NCBI RefSeq assembly: GCF_964355755.1
Contig: NC_092673.1
Span: 15,131,001 to 15,195,000 of the forward strand
DNA length: 64,000 bases
Reading direction: 5' to 3'
From: Antedon mediterranea
Taxonomy: Eukaryota > Echinodermata > Crinoidea > Comatulida > Antedonidae
Shown here in pieces: positions 12,701-27,700 of this stretch. A program made the position numbers and the translations under genes. Under the pieces are notes generated by a model, which was not told the origin of the DNA, did no database searches, and saw only the letters and a program-made list of their open reading frames with translations. How positions within the stretch are numbered: the stretch's first letter is position 1; each line of letters opens with the position of its first letter.

Positions 12701-15700
12701 GCGAATTGAACATTTTTGCGTATACGCGCGCATGCGCAGTTTATTTTATCAGCAAAGTTTTCCATCGGGCGTGCGTATACGCGAAAATGTTTGATTTGCG
12801 CGAATAATTTCGCCTAGTGGAAAACAGGCTTTACAACATAATGTTCTTATCTTCTCATATAGGGAGTTTTCGCACGAGCACGTAAACGTTAAAGTCATCT
12901 TCCCTACGTTTTTTAGATCTAATTTAAGATCACAAACTATATTTAATGTAAAAATAATACTATATGGTCCTATTGCGATAACTGTTTTCGTCTTTAAATG
13001 GTTAAAAATGTGAAAAATAAGTCGATTCTAATAATTATAGCGGCCCGTTATAAATCCCAAAATGCATTGCGCGCGGATTGATATTTATAGTTTTTTTTTT
13101 CTGTAATTCACCCACTTTTCGATCGATCATGAGGCCAAAACAAATGGAAGACTCCTAACTTTACAGCGAAAATACCGGGTTTTCCCCAATTTGTATCAAC
13201 GGAGTCTGGCAAAAATGTCTTCTTCTTTATTGTATCAAACAATCAATACAAAAAGTAGCCAAGATATAACCGAAGCTAATCAAGCTTGGTACCTTTTAAA
13301 ACATCTTAACTAACTTTTGCTACGAAATTAACAAATAAATAACAGAACTTAAAGCTCAGGTACAAGCATGAATTTTAAATATAATATCTGGTTAATTGTA
13401 CATAAATCAAATATTTGTAACAGAAATCAAGACAAAAAAACATGAATTTCCCTTAATATGGTCAAACACAAAATTTGGCAAAATTCTGCCATAAAAACCA
13501 GGAAGAGCGGGAGATTGAGACGTGTCTGGCAGAGACAGATGAGAACCTTGATTATTTACTATTTTATGAGCATGTAACTTGATGTAATTCGAGCATTGAT
13601 AAGAACAAAGACGACTGTGTACCAGAGTGGAGTTGACTCTTGATTGTTTGACTACTTGTATGAGGGCATTGCAGGGGTGTTTGTACTTTTATCTTTTCGT
13701 TCTGCTACATCTGTATCAGTTTGAAGTTGTGTTCCAATAAACGTCTAAACAACGTATCCAGTCTTTGGTCTATTCCTTTGACGTGTTTGTTCGACTCACG
13801 ACAATAGCATGAAAATAAAAATCTAAAGTTGAATGAAAATACCAGAAATGTAAAATTCAAGTTATATTAACTATATTTAGTATATCTGATAAAACTTTTT
13901 ACCACACGTTTATTTTCATAGCTTTTTAAAATGCCTCTCTATTTACAAAATTTGTGTACAAAAGAATAGAGATTTTACTGTCTAATTTGAACTATCCCCC
14001 CACTGATAAGAAAGTGCTTACTTTAAACAAGCTTGTGTGACACAAATAAAATCCCAAAAATTATGAAACATAGGGGAAACTATAGATCGATAATTATTTA
14101 AAAGAAAATAAAAATTTGATAACGTCAAAAACAAACCAAAAATTTTGAATAATAAATAAATAACATAACATAAACATAAAGTGCTGTATGTAATGTACTG
14201 TAATAAACAAAACCATATCAGTTCAATAGATAATATCTGATGGATTAACAATATATAAAAATTGTAAATTATAGATTATTCTTTTATATACTTAAATAAA
14301 AGTAATTCTTTAAGTTGTTTAGAGAAAGCAAATCTAGATGTAATTGTTCGTAATTCTAAAGGTAAATCATTCCAAATAACAGCACCAGAAAAAGGTATAA
14401 AGTTTGTTTATATCTAATATTTTAATATCAACCAGTATAATTATAATACATATGATATAGCCTACCATTCAGGCTCAAATACAGACAAACTTCACGTACT
14501 ACTGTTTAGTTTCAATCTCCATTCATGTACGCTACCTTAAGTAAATGAAATAAAGGCAATGAATGTGTTCCAAAGTTAGAAAAAGTCATACACCTGACAC
14601 ACATTTTTTGTGTAACTAAAAGGGGTTTTAAATAAGAATCATATGTGCTACCCCATATCTCAATACCATACATTAGATGTGGCTGAATAAAAGCATTATA
14701 AAGCAAGATTAAAGTGTTCCGAGGGATATAGTGCCGTAATTTAAATAAAATACCAACCCGCTTCCTTAATTTATTGTTCAAATCAACAATGTGGTCTTTA
14801 AATGAAAGAAATTTATCCAAAATAATACCAACAAAAGAAATCGTATCCGTTTCAGAAATCTTATTATTATTTATCTTGATAGAGCCATTGATACTAATGT
14901 TTTTATTTCTTGAACGAAAAACAATAAACTTAGTTTTGTCAGTATTAATTGTTAATTTATTGGCATTACACCAATTAATTACTTTTTGAAATTGTATGTT
15001 AATGTCGTCAAGATTTAACACATTTCCAGATAAAGTTTTAAATAGGTTGGAATCATCAGCAAAAAGTCTAAAATTAAAAAAAATCAGTAGAATTTGGCAA
15101 ATCATTAATATAAATTAAAAACAAAATAACACCGAGCACCGATCCCTCGGGAACACCACAATTGATGGGCAGTCTATCTGATATAAAGTTTCCTGAAGAC
15201 ACAAACTGACATCTGTTACTAAGATAAATAGAAATCCACCGTAGAGGATTACCTCTTACTCCGTAGTAATTTAGTTTAGAAATTAAAATGTCATGATTAA
15301 TGGTATCGAAGGCCTTGGAAAAATCAATAAAAATACCAAGAGCAAACTTGGAATTGTCTAAGTGAAATTGAAGAGTATTAACTAAATTAATTAAAGAAAG
15401 CTTGGTACTATATTTTTTCCTAAAACCATATTGGTGTTTATGAAATAAATCAAATTTGTCAAAAATTTTTATTCTTCCATCTCGATGAGCTCATTCAATC
15501 TGTGGCTCGTCAATCTCAAAATATTTCTTCAACATAGCTCTTACATTTTCTCTAACATTCTCGCTTGTCTCATTCTTTTTTTCGACCATACCGATGATTC
15601 AAAAGTTGTTCCTACGGGAAAAACGCTCTAACTTGTTTTCTGCTTCTTGCATTTTTTCCAATAGAATTTTGTGGTTGTTGGATTTTCGCTCAAGTTCATG

Positions 15701-18700
15701 TATTTTGTCTTCCATAGGCTTGACTTGATTTTCCAGGATATCAACACGTTGTGTCTGGAAATCCAATGCAATCTCAAAGTTAGAAAGCTTACTTTTTATG
15801 TCATTAAACAAATTTCTGGAATGTATCCCCTGTGTCCATGGGAGTAGCAACTCCCTGGTCCATAGCAGTAGACAACACCGTAGGTCTAGGCCCACTTTCT
15901 TCATCGCTGGAGTCCGTTGTAGTCTGCGATTGCTTCGCTGGCCGTTTTGAGCGGCCATTAGTTGTACTAGATTTTAACAACGGTAATATCTCACAGATGC
16001 AGAGAAATAATTCCCAGAAAAGTAGGTGTAATGAGTAATGAATAATTATTATTACTACAAAACAGCTAGGCTGCTACAAAATGAGGTCAATCAAATAAAA
16101 ATAGTTAAAATCTCCGGAGATTCTTAGAGCGTGGTGTTGTACTAGGCGTCCATTAGTAATATGTGATAGACAAAATAGAAAGACAATTTTAAGGCAGCAA
16201 CTATACAACGTCAGGCTAGGTATATAGCTGGCGTACGATGTTCGTACGTTACCGATGTTTACCAGCTAGACCTACAAAACTAAGCCTAGCTAGGCTAGGC
16301 CTAAAGACCGTCCACGAGAGGTCAGTCGCCACGAGCTACTTAGGTAGTGCATTGTTTCTCACTTTTTATCATAATTTACGTGCATTTAAGACAAGGAATG
16401 ACCTGGTTTAATGTTTTTAAAGTAATATATATGTATTATTTTTACAAAACGTCACAAATTGTAGGGAAGGTGTCTTTAACCTTAACGCTATTTTCCAAGC
16501 TCCGCCCACTTTGTAAACAACTTGATCTGTGCATGCGCAAGCATTACGAAAAACTTTAATTACGTGCGTCGAGAACCTTATTTCTGAAAAATAGCGTCAA
16601 TAACAAATGTTAACCGAAGCATGATTAAACATGCCTGGCTAGGCTTAGTCTCTATAAACCCAAGGTATTCCATGATTTGTTTTAATACGTGTGGGGTATG
16701 TTGCGTGCGCTACAAGTACGTTAACGCAACTGTTCGCTGAACTCTGTTGTTGTGCAAATGAGTAGAATGTTGACGTTATCCGTTAACGTTTACGTGCTCG
16801 TGCGAAATTTCCTAATAATTCGTAGCCTAAACAATAAATTATTGTTTTACCATTGTTTCACCGCTCCGTTTTATTAAAAATTTACAGAACGTGACTTAAA
16901 ATACTAACAATTTAGACAACAGAATCGTCCCACATATTAAATTGTTATTTTAAAGAATTCTCACAGACACAGTTTTACCTTCGTTGCTACCTTAATCAAT
17001 CGAGCAACTGCACGTTGAAACCAGCTTTCCCAGCAAATCAATGTATGGCTTCTTGCACTTTATGGTTATATCTGTGGTATCAAGTTCAAGAGAAGTACAC
17101 ATTTCTTGCAACATTGGCAAAGAGAATCTGGAGAGTTTTCTTGAGCTTTCAGTTCACAAATATTATGCCTTTCAAACATTATTGGATGCTGCAAGCCTAT
17201 TGTGTCCACTACGGTTTGCGACAAAAGTTGAATTTCTCTTTCTTTTTCCGTTTTTGAATCGTCTCCATTTTCTTAGACTTCGTCGCCATCTTCATTACTA
17301 TCGTAATCATCATCTTCGTCATCATCATCATGAACGGCTGCATCTGTCCTTTTTTTAGACAAGCGTGAGAAAAAACTTGCAATCTGCTGTGCTGTTAAAA
17401 ATTCACTCTTGCTAATTAGATGTGAACCATCGCTATGCCTAGCTGATCTCATCTCTCGTGAGCCATCACATGGATCAGCCTTCTGTCCTGTCTGCTCTCT
17501 AGTATCAAAAACATCAATAAGGTAGGTTTTCTGTGGAACAGAAAATCGGAGTATTTTTTTGCAGAGGACTTCCGCATTATCTTGACGCAGATACACAGAG
17601 TGTATATCGGGTGCAATAGATGGCAGCTGCCTCAACACATCGTCGATAATTGCCACAACAGTAGTACTATTCTGACTGCAAGATTTAAAAATATGCACAA
17701 GCGTAAGCATCTGTACCTCTCTATCTTTATTCTTTTTCGTCAAGATCGTTATGTGCCACGGAAGTCCACGCTTTCCAAACCAGTCTCTTTGGCTTTCGCG
17801 GTATTTACGTGGTACAAACTTCATCGCCCAGTCTAAAACAATTAGGGCACTGACCAGGATTCAAATCTCCTAAAATATCATGTCGTGCAGCGTCTTGGTT
17901 AATGGTTTTTAAGATATGCGCCTTCCACGTCTCGATGTCTTGGACTGGCTGTGTAATTACGTACTGCATGTCATCTTTCTCTTCAGAAGAGCAGCGCACT
18001 TCGTTGAAAGCTTAATGAATTTCAGACAAAGCTTCGGGAAATATACGACATCTGTCACATCTTACATTGTGGTCATGATCACAGACAGTCTGGTAATCTT
18101 TGTCTTCGCAAGAACTAAGAGCATACCCCCTACAATGATCGGCAACTTCAGAATGGTTAGAAATGTGAATCTGCAATAATATATAAAATGAATTGTATAA
18201 AAAATGTAATTAGTCTTGAATGTTTCTTACACGCTTTACTGAGCAACATACAACGCGCTACTTTGTGTTTTTTTATTATATTGTTTTTCTATTTATACTG
18301 TAGCAGTTATCAAGATATTTTTACAAGATTGTTATTACCTTATAGTCACCTTTTAGGTAGCGCTTGGCATCTTTAAGTTTTTGATATTTTTGTTTGGCCC
18401 ATGTCAAACCCATTTCATAGCAATCTCCCAGCTTATCAACGATGTTCTCCAGGTCATCGAAGGCTTTTCCACCATTGGCAGAGATATAATCAAGGCCCTG
18501 TAAGGATTTGCGTACAGAAGCAGAACAAACGCTGAGAACTCTACACAATGTACTGCGGCTCATAGGTTGAAAATTCTTCTCCTGACATTAACTCTCGTAT
18601 TGAAGAATACACTGTTCTGGGATAAGATTACACACAACATTTGGGATTTTTATAACTCTGTCTGTAGAAAGTTTTAGAGTTTTTTCTCCAAATGGCAAGT

Positions 18701-21700
18701 CTTGTATAACTTGAGAACTTGTTATAAAGGTAACAAAGTGGTCTGTACGCATACTCTAGTGTTCTTTAGAGGTTGAATTACAGAACTTAGCTACCATGTA
18801 ACAATAAATTGTGTTTGGCCACGTTAAAACGATATCTAGTCAAGTTAGGTATCCACTTCTGCAGTTCCTTGAAGGTAACCTTATCAACCATGATTGATAA
18901 AATCTGCCGTCTTGTACTCCAGTGGTTAGTATGAAGATAGCATTCTGATAGAGCATCTAATAGAGAAGAATCGATTCTTTCGTCAGCTTCTGTGGTTTTA
19001 TCACTTGATAAGCCTTCAAGTAGAGTAGTCGACTGACCAGGTGTAGGTGCGATTTCTTCCAGGCACATAGAGACAACTTGACGAGCCTTGCGCATGTGGA
19101 AACGTTTAGTACGGTCTGAAACTTGCTCCAGCGGTGCAGATAAAGGATATCTAATTGGACTGACATCCCTTGAATTGAGAAATGCATTTAATTTTTCTCT
19201 TGGTGTAGATTGAATTGATTCATCTTCTCAGGTAGTTGAAGCAAAAGTTGTATCACAAAATTGATATAGGCTCATTTGAGTATCCATAACATCACACATC
19301 GGTGTTTGACAAGTTGGAGTGGCTAATGGCATGTAGAACTCATCCTTATTACTTTCCTGAAAATAAGAATAATTTGGTAAACAATTACTACTGACTTTGA
19401 TTCAATTATTGACACACTGATTTGTGATATATATAAAATGATGACAATGGCAGGGAATACAGAAAATATTCATCGTACCACCAACATACAAAATAAAATG
19501 AACAAAGTAACATGAAACACATTAATTTACATAATCTTTCCGCCAATAAATGCGTATTCATAAATGTCATACTGTACGGTATTTTTTAACTTACAGTTGT
19601 TAGTGCGCTCATCTGATCGACGAGACTAGGGCTATTTGTTTCAGTGTTCGAGGTTACAGGGGAACAATGACTTCAAGTTGAACAGATACCTGATAAAAAG
19701 CGTAAAAACATTTACTTACAGGTTCTTGTTTAACAGTAGACTTGCCCCAAGTCTGTATTGTTTTTTTTTTAATTTATTTGTTTTTATTTCGACCGCGATT
19801 TTTGTCTGAAAATACAGACTTGTGAAACACGTATAGAAATCGATTTGCAGACCGCAAACATCCGATAAGAATGACGTAGGTTATCATACCGTATTTGGCT
19901 ATATGGGGCGGGCGGTATGTAAATATGGATTTCGAATCAACCAATGATCATTTTGTTTCAAAATGAAAAAGATCGAGTAGGCCTACGTACAGTGCTGAAT
20001 GTACGATCGAGACTGTTAAAATATGAAATCGTGTTGCCAAGTTGTTTTGTTTATTAATTGTTTAGTCCTTAGCCTAGGCCTCCTTCGTAGGTCCTACTCA
20101 ACTCGCACGTATGACCTGCCAAATAAAACGCCAATAAGGTAGGCCTACAGCCTACCACCACCGGCACACAACAGGATTCACACACAACAGGGAGCTACAC
20201 CATACACAGAACAGGACAGGTCTGGGTGGGAATTAAATCAAATTATCTCCGCGTAATATTAAATCAGGGAGATGTAAATTACATCTCCCTGATTAAATGA
20301 TCCATATAAAATCCTTTCTAGCCTTCAGAAACTTTCATCAATGTACCCAAAGTACACATTGTCTAAACGTAACAGAGCGCGTGCGTACCATCTTAGTTGT
20401 TGAGTCTTTGAAATTCTGAAATATGAATATTAAAACAGTGTACGAGTGAGTAGCCAATCGCATGCAGCTGAAACTAGTCAACCGGATAATCTATGCACCA
20501 AGAATTCTTGGTGTCAAACCACGTGACTTTTGCGTGTTTCCCCAGACGGAGTATCCAAACTCAAGTAATACACGTATGAAGCGCCATATGTGCAAAAATA
20601 TTTATATTTTTACTAATATTAAGAAAAAACTCCGTCTGGAGCCCAGACTAGTTTAACAGTTTAAATTACATTAAATATATAATAATTTAATTATATTTAC
20701 CTGAACCAACTTGCAGGAAAGTTCCTGTTTTCTTTAATATTAGTTGCGAATCTTCTTTGCTAATACCCCTATCGCATTTGGGTCCCTTTCCCTTGCTTTG
20801 GATGTGATTAGAGAGATCAGGCGGCACTCTACATCTGTTGTTATTTCCTCGAGACCAACCTAAGCCAAGTTCCGATTGATGCAAGGGACAAACAGTCCAA
20901 CTATGAATATCAGCGGGCAAGGTAAACATGGCTGCTCGACTAAAAATTAGGTCTACCTCACTATCGATACCCGTAAACCTAAACATGTGTGTGCAGCGAT
21001 TTCCTTCTGGCATGCTTGTAAAGGTAGGACTTCAGTGCTCTGTTTGCGGTCTTTTCTATTGAATCCACAAGCTCCGCCAACAACTGATTTAAAAGAACAT
21101 AAAATCTCCATGTTGTTTGAACTTAAAGCCATCAGACAATACACTATATATAAGAATTATTTTCAAAACGTCTTTACATTGTAAGACAGAAACTAAAATT
21201 GATAACAAATCTGTTCCGTTGTCAACGTCAATGAAGATACGCAGTAAAGTGTTTTGTCTACTGTGGTTAATGTTTTGAAACATTCTCGTTGAGTAAGTTC
21301 GACCAGGTTCGACAAACAAGAAAACGATAACAAGTTAAAACAAATGTGTTTTTCAGTTTTATGCTATAAACTATGAAAGGATGGAATGATTTATAATAAT
21401 ATGACAAAGCATAAGCGAGTGATTTTGAGTTAATTGCTTAATTTCGTATTATTGTTTAGTAATTGAAATTTTACCAGAAACGTATTTTTAGTTTGTGTTT
21501 AAATTGCAATTTAATTCAAAATTATTCCAGGAACTTTCAGTTTATCTTTCAAGTTTGTTTCTCATAATAAAAGTTTGGCTCAAAGCGACTTAGATTGCTA
21601 AATAGAGAACAATAGGTACATTTAATTGATCTTGCCGACAGATAAAATCTTTGAATTTCTTACAACTTTGTGGCTCTGGCGCGGAGCGCAAAATAGTTTC

Positions 21701-24700
21701 CCAATTTTGTTTACTTAATTCATAAATATTAGTATCTATACCGTACTTTAGATTGATGATTTTTTTATTAAAAAAAAATTTGTCGCACATGAAAAAATAC
21801 CCTACTTTTTAAGAGTTTTATATATGCTAATTAGTAATTAATTAGTAAAAATTAAATTAATTAATAATAAATTATTGTCAAGATGCTATTTAACGTAAGT
21901 GTAAAATATTAAAACGCTAGGTTGCTACGTTTGGCTTCCAGAGGCTGTTAAACTTAATGTAAATTATACACAAAAAATTAACAAAATTGGCCGATTAGGT
22001 TTACTTACATCAAGGTCTACCAATGTGCAAAATATGAGCCAATTAGAAATTTTGACCCTTGCCACCTAATGTTTGATTTTTAGTGACTGGCTCTCTTAAG
22101 TAGTTGAAATTGAATACTAAAATGATAATGTTTAAGAGGTTGTGAATAATAAATTAAATTTGTTTATATAGGAACTTTCATTTCTGGTTGGAGAACAATT
22201 AAACTATACATTGGATCAAGTAAAAATAGACCTGAATGGTGAGTTTTTCAAATTAATTTATTCCTCAATTTTGAGTCCTGTAAACAATCTAAATGTTGTA
22301 ACTTAGTCTTTTTTATCATGATAATTATATAATATATATTTTTGGATGTATACTGTGGAATTTCCATAATGCAACTCAAAATTCTACCCATAATGCAATC
22401 CTTCCACCCACAATCCTACACATAATCCAACCCATAGAATAGTACTATACTACAAATAACAAAAATAACAAAAACTTTTAGTCCCACCCAAAATCCTTAA
22501 ATTTCATAAATACAATTGTTTTAATATTCAAGATTATCTCCATAATATGTAAGTAACTTAATTTCTATTTTTTTTAATTTTTTTATTCAAAATGTCAACT
22601 TAATCAACAATTGATAAGAAATTCTAAATGGTTTCTTAAATAAGAAAACGTTCAAAAGCAGTACACAACTCATTATTATTTTATAATGGTTTATTTTTGC
22701 GTTTCTTGGTTACTTATTGCATACTGGCTATTTTTAGTCTGTATAGTTAAGGTTCCTTTTGTGTTTAAGTAACTAAATTTCTCCATAGTAATAAAGTTCA
22801 AACTATTTTTTTTCATAACTCTTTATGGCAACTTCAAACTAGTAATTTTAATATACTAATAATATAATAATTTAAATCCAAATGCAAATTATTGAAAATA
22901 TGACATTACTGTGGGTATCAGTGGCTGGATCTCAACGAAGCTAAATCAAAATGATAAAGTAAAACAGCCAGATTTTGCAATATCATGAAAGCCCCAGTGG
23001 TCTAATGGTTAGGACATCTGCATATTAAGCAGACGGTCCGAGTTCGAGTCTCGGTTGGGGAGATTTTTTCTCATTCTCACAGATTTCCTCATCTTTATCG
23101 TTTCAAATTAATTAATTAAATCTCAGTATATCACCGGGCGGTTTAGAAATAATGTTCTTTGGCTGTTGTGTTTATATATAAAAGCTCTGCTAATTTTTCT
23201 GGCTGTTTTACTTTTACTTAGCTTTTCGCTTTTTTTTTTGTATCTCCATTGAGATCCAGCCACTGATACCCACGGCATTGTCATTTTTTCAGTAATTTGC
23301 CTTTGGATATCTATCAGTATTTTTATTGATGGAGTGGATATATATATATATATATAAATATATGAATGAGAAACTCGATTATATGCAAATAGATTAACAA
23401 ATTACTTGACATGTACTTTAACATTAAAAAAATTAAAATAAACTAAGACTCATTTAAATACATATATTCAAATAATAAAGTGAAAGAGGTACAGTAATAT
23501 GCCCTATTAAATTGAAAAAAACATTCAAGGGCTTACATAACAAAATTTTATTTGAGATCCACCTGTTCGTATTTGTGGATGGAAAATGCGATTGGCTGAT
23601 TACGATGATCCAATGTTTTCATTACATTCAGAAAACAGGAAAAATTGAATTAGTTGGTAGAATGCAGAATGACATTCTGAATTTGCAGTATATATATATA
23701 TATAAATAGTCATTGTTATTAAAAGGCCAATATCCACAGACGAGCGGTAATGGTAAGCAAAAAAACGCATAGCTTGTCCCACGTTGAACAATCTGTATCT
23801 ATTCTCAGCGGAAACCGCTCGTCTGCTCTACGCTGTGTGTAAATGGTCATAAGGAAAAACATAGATTCTATATTTTTAATAACGTTACCGCTCATCTTAT
23901 AAATTGGCCTTACTATTCAATATCTATATATAAATTATGGTTAATTCTGACATAGGCGAGCACAATGGAAAAACTTCGGTACTAATCTCCGCTTAGGTTA
24001 TCTACCTTATCTATCTCAGATGTACCGCGAAACGTAGATTTGATAACATTAGTTTTCAGTACTGTGCCATTGTTACATATTTCTATCTTAGGAAGATATT
24101 ATAAAGGGTTTTATAAGAAATTTTCTGATTTCAATCGGTAAATTTTAATGCGCACGCACGGTAAGTAATTACCGGGTTCATGGTGAGGTGTGTCAATTAC
24201 CTTGCAACTTCCCTGCATGGTTGGTTTCAACAAGGGAGTTGTAAGTTGGCCGTTGGTGCTTGGTGGCGATAGCCATTTGGGTTTTTTGTTTATTTTCGGA
24301 CCGGAACACCTCCCCAATACAACATCAATCAAAATAATTATCGCCACTCCCCCCATCCAAATACCATCTAATAAACACCCATCCACATTTATACACACAA
24401 TATTGTATTATATTTATAACACAATTATACTATTTTTAGTAGATTTCATCGGACTGTTATCTACAATTTACCAAGCATTTGTTATTCTTTTTTACCACTT
24501 TTCATATCTACAATAAACACAATACGTAAATTAATTATCTAAGACACTGTGAAACAGGTTAGTGAGTAGGTTTAGTTTTACCAATATCAAAAGCATTTAA
24601 ATAATGGTAACCGACCGAAATCGTCCAGGCTAGAATGTCCTTCTAAAACTTTTTACCCGAGTCATTATCATTCCAAGAACCATCTACACTTCCTAGAGGG

Positions 24701-27700
24701 GGAGCGAGCGAAGCGAGCTCACCCTCTTGTAATGGTAATTCTTTTTGAACAAATTTCTAAATCAACTGAACATACTTGAAACGATTTAACGATTTCATGT
24801 TGTAGATATTGGTAACTTGGTCGGTGTTCCTGTACGTGATGAATTAGGTGATGAAGTTGTTCCTGCTATTACATCTGTCAAAGATCTTGCTACAAGTAAG
24901 TATCATTGTTTTATATATTGTCGAGAAATTTTGCATCACAAATCATTAAGTTTTTTCCAAAAGTGAACAATAAACTGAATATTCAGCACGTTTGAGAAAA
25001 CAAGGGATTTGAACATACAACCTCCAGTTTACTAGGTGATGGTTACACCTCATCTTTGTAAATGAAAGGCTATAAAAAATATGTTTCAATTTTAATACAC
25101 AGTCGGTTTTGGTTTGTTTACTAACTGTATAGTAAATCAATAAGATTGATTGTGGTATTAAAATCAGAGAAAATCATCAATTCTCCATTGCAGTTTTCTC
25201 TCTAGTGATGATCCTGTATATTATATACTTTAAAATTAACTCATTCTTTTTACTTTTTTTTTCTTTTTTTAAAAATAATTATACCTGTATATTGGTTTGG
25301 TGTTTATATACCATACATATATAGAAGTTGGGTAGCCAAGTGGTTAAGGACACTTGACTGTAATACAGAAAAATCTGGGTTCCATTCCCAACAACTCCCA
25401 GTCTATACTCAGCTGTAAATGAGTACCTGGTGAAAAGGAGGATAGGCGGTATGGAAAGGAACTGGTCAACCTACCACATAATGCAGAGGCTTAGTACAAT
25501 GAGCTGAGTCCTAACAGCTCATACTCCTACATTCAGAATGAACACAGGACACCCCTTTACCTACCTTTACCTTATATGTATATATTCCCATGCTCGAGTA
25601 TAATCCAATCCTAATTTTAAAGCTAAAATCGGGCACAATACTTATAGGCCTTACGGCGAAGCTGAAAAGTCGCCTGGAAAAGCAATCATCAACCATGATA
25701 CTTTTTTACCACATATACTGTTAGAAATAAATATTAATAGTACAAAAGTATAAGTTCAACGAAAAAAACCTGACGGTTGGTGAAAAATTAGCCTCTAAAT
25801 CGGTAAACTTTTGAACGTTTGTTTTGAATTTCGAGCCATAAGGACAACTGAGGGCGTACTATCGTCTGATCGTGCCATTAATTATTACAGTTAAAAGTAG
25901 TAAAATGTTATTGTTTTTATTGATAATAAATGTAAGATTTACATTTACATAGTTTTAATCGTCTAGGACGTTTTGAATGGATTTAAAATACGATTTATGG
26001 GTTTAGTGTACAGCCTGGGTCAATTATTTGACTAATTTACCCGCACATAATGGTATCGTCCAAGGTGATGAATATTAAATAGTTAATAGGTAATACAAGA
26101 ATAAGTACACAGTGATTATATATATATGTTCAGGAAGTTTTTTTTCAAGCATTGGTATGAAAATAAAAAGGCTATCTGAATGATTTTCCTTTATTATAAT
26201 AAAGTATACTTTTTTATAACTTCATATTATATATCCCATCTGGTTTCTATTTTCTGAAATATCCAGTTAAAGATGTATTGTCCCTTTGACTAATTCCAAA
26301 CAAATAGAAAATAAAAGATTTTGGAAAAAGGTGGCTCATTTTGAAATATCATAATAATTATTAACTATCACCAAAAATTTTTCGAAAAAAAAATCATTTA
26401 ACTGAAATACAGACGATTTTTTGTTAAAAAAATAACTTGACTTCCAGTCAAAGTTTTCGATCAAAACATATCCCATAATGAAACGCGCTTGTTTGGCTAC
26501 TCTGTATGCATAATCATAAAACTTCCTTATGATCTGTGTGAAAATACCTTCTCAACCGTGACGAGTTGTAAACAATCCTAATTAGCATTTCATAATGCGT
26601 ACTCATGGTTTGAAATCTTTATTTACTTTCGCTCGCGACGATTTTCCAGATGAAATGTAATTAAACTAATTTACCTGTAACTTCTTGTTTTTGGCTCGAA
26701 TTTTCGACTTAAAGTGAATAACTTTAATATTACTTTGATATGGCCACTTTAAATTTAGAATATTTTGACCTTCATTTTTTTGTGTTTCAAGGGACAATAC
26801 ATCATATTATTAATTAATATTAATTGCATTCTAAAGATGACCACAGGGGAAACAATACAATACCTTTCATAACCACCAGTATTTGTAGTGAGCACGTTTG
26901 TGGTTTTTAGGTAGTAGTAATAAGCATACTCAGAAAACACATTTCCTGGTTCATAAAAATCAATGAAATGTTTACTTTTACATAGTATACTGGACAATTC
27001 TTTTATTACTTGGCAAAATAGAATTTTTCTTAGTATAGTACTTGCTTTGTTTGTTTTTTTAGCATGATAGTGTCTACAATTTGTTATCGTCCTGAATGTT
27101 TGGGTGTTACTGTTAATAGTTATATACAGTACTTAGAGAACATGCCTATTGATTTTCAGGAAAATTGATATTATATTAAAGTCTGACTTACCTGTATCTT
27201 CCATATGAAATATTGAATAGTACGCCCACTGTTTTCTTTTATATTTCCCCTGATATATTTTGCCAAGTACTTCACTCAGTTTCTGACGGCTTTCATTCCT
27301 TTAAGTAACTATTAAGCAAGTCCCTGATATTTTGATTCCACATATTCTTTGAAACTAATTTAGTCATAGTTTACTGTAAACTTTAAAAGTTGCAGTTGCA
27401 ATAAAAAGTCGTAGGAAAGATTTAAACTTTGCCGAGTTGGATTTAGAAATTGTGTCCTGTTTTTTAAAATTTATTTTTTTTATTTAATATACCTGCCTTC
27501 CCTACGTTTTTTTAGATCTAATTTACTGTAATGTCACAAACTGTATTTAAAAATAAATATTACCATATGGTCCTATTGACTTTTTTTCCTCTTCAAATGG
27601 TTACAAATGTGAAAAATAAGGTGATTTTAATAATTTTAGTGCCCCACTATAAATCCCAGCATGCATTGCACGCAGATTGATTTTTTTTTTCTTTAATTCT

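Larger units (their letters stand above)
12860..16813. mobile_element. 4-kb DNA transposon relic invaded by retroelement sequence
   Basis: Inverted termini TTTCGCACGAGCACGTAAAC (from about 12868; complement ending about 16807) bracket the segment. The outer parts 12895-13221 and 16175-16445 match, in order, a continuous copy at 27497-28078. The 2.95 kb between them is therefore either an insertion here or was lost there. That middle part contains non-LTR retrotransposon remnants. No transposase was recognised. Confidence 0.65.

Noticed and set aside
13522-13802. Solo LTR (TG...CA ends, AATAAACG near the 3' side)
   Set aside because: No target duplication is visible and no second copy is in the window.
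22991-23061. A tRNA gene
   Set aside because: The cloverleaf is good, but the acceptor end has a mismatch, the anticodon loop would read ATT, and the head is joined to a body that recurs at 28147-28345, so a SINE is more likely.
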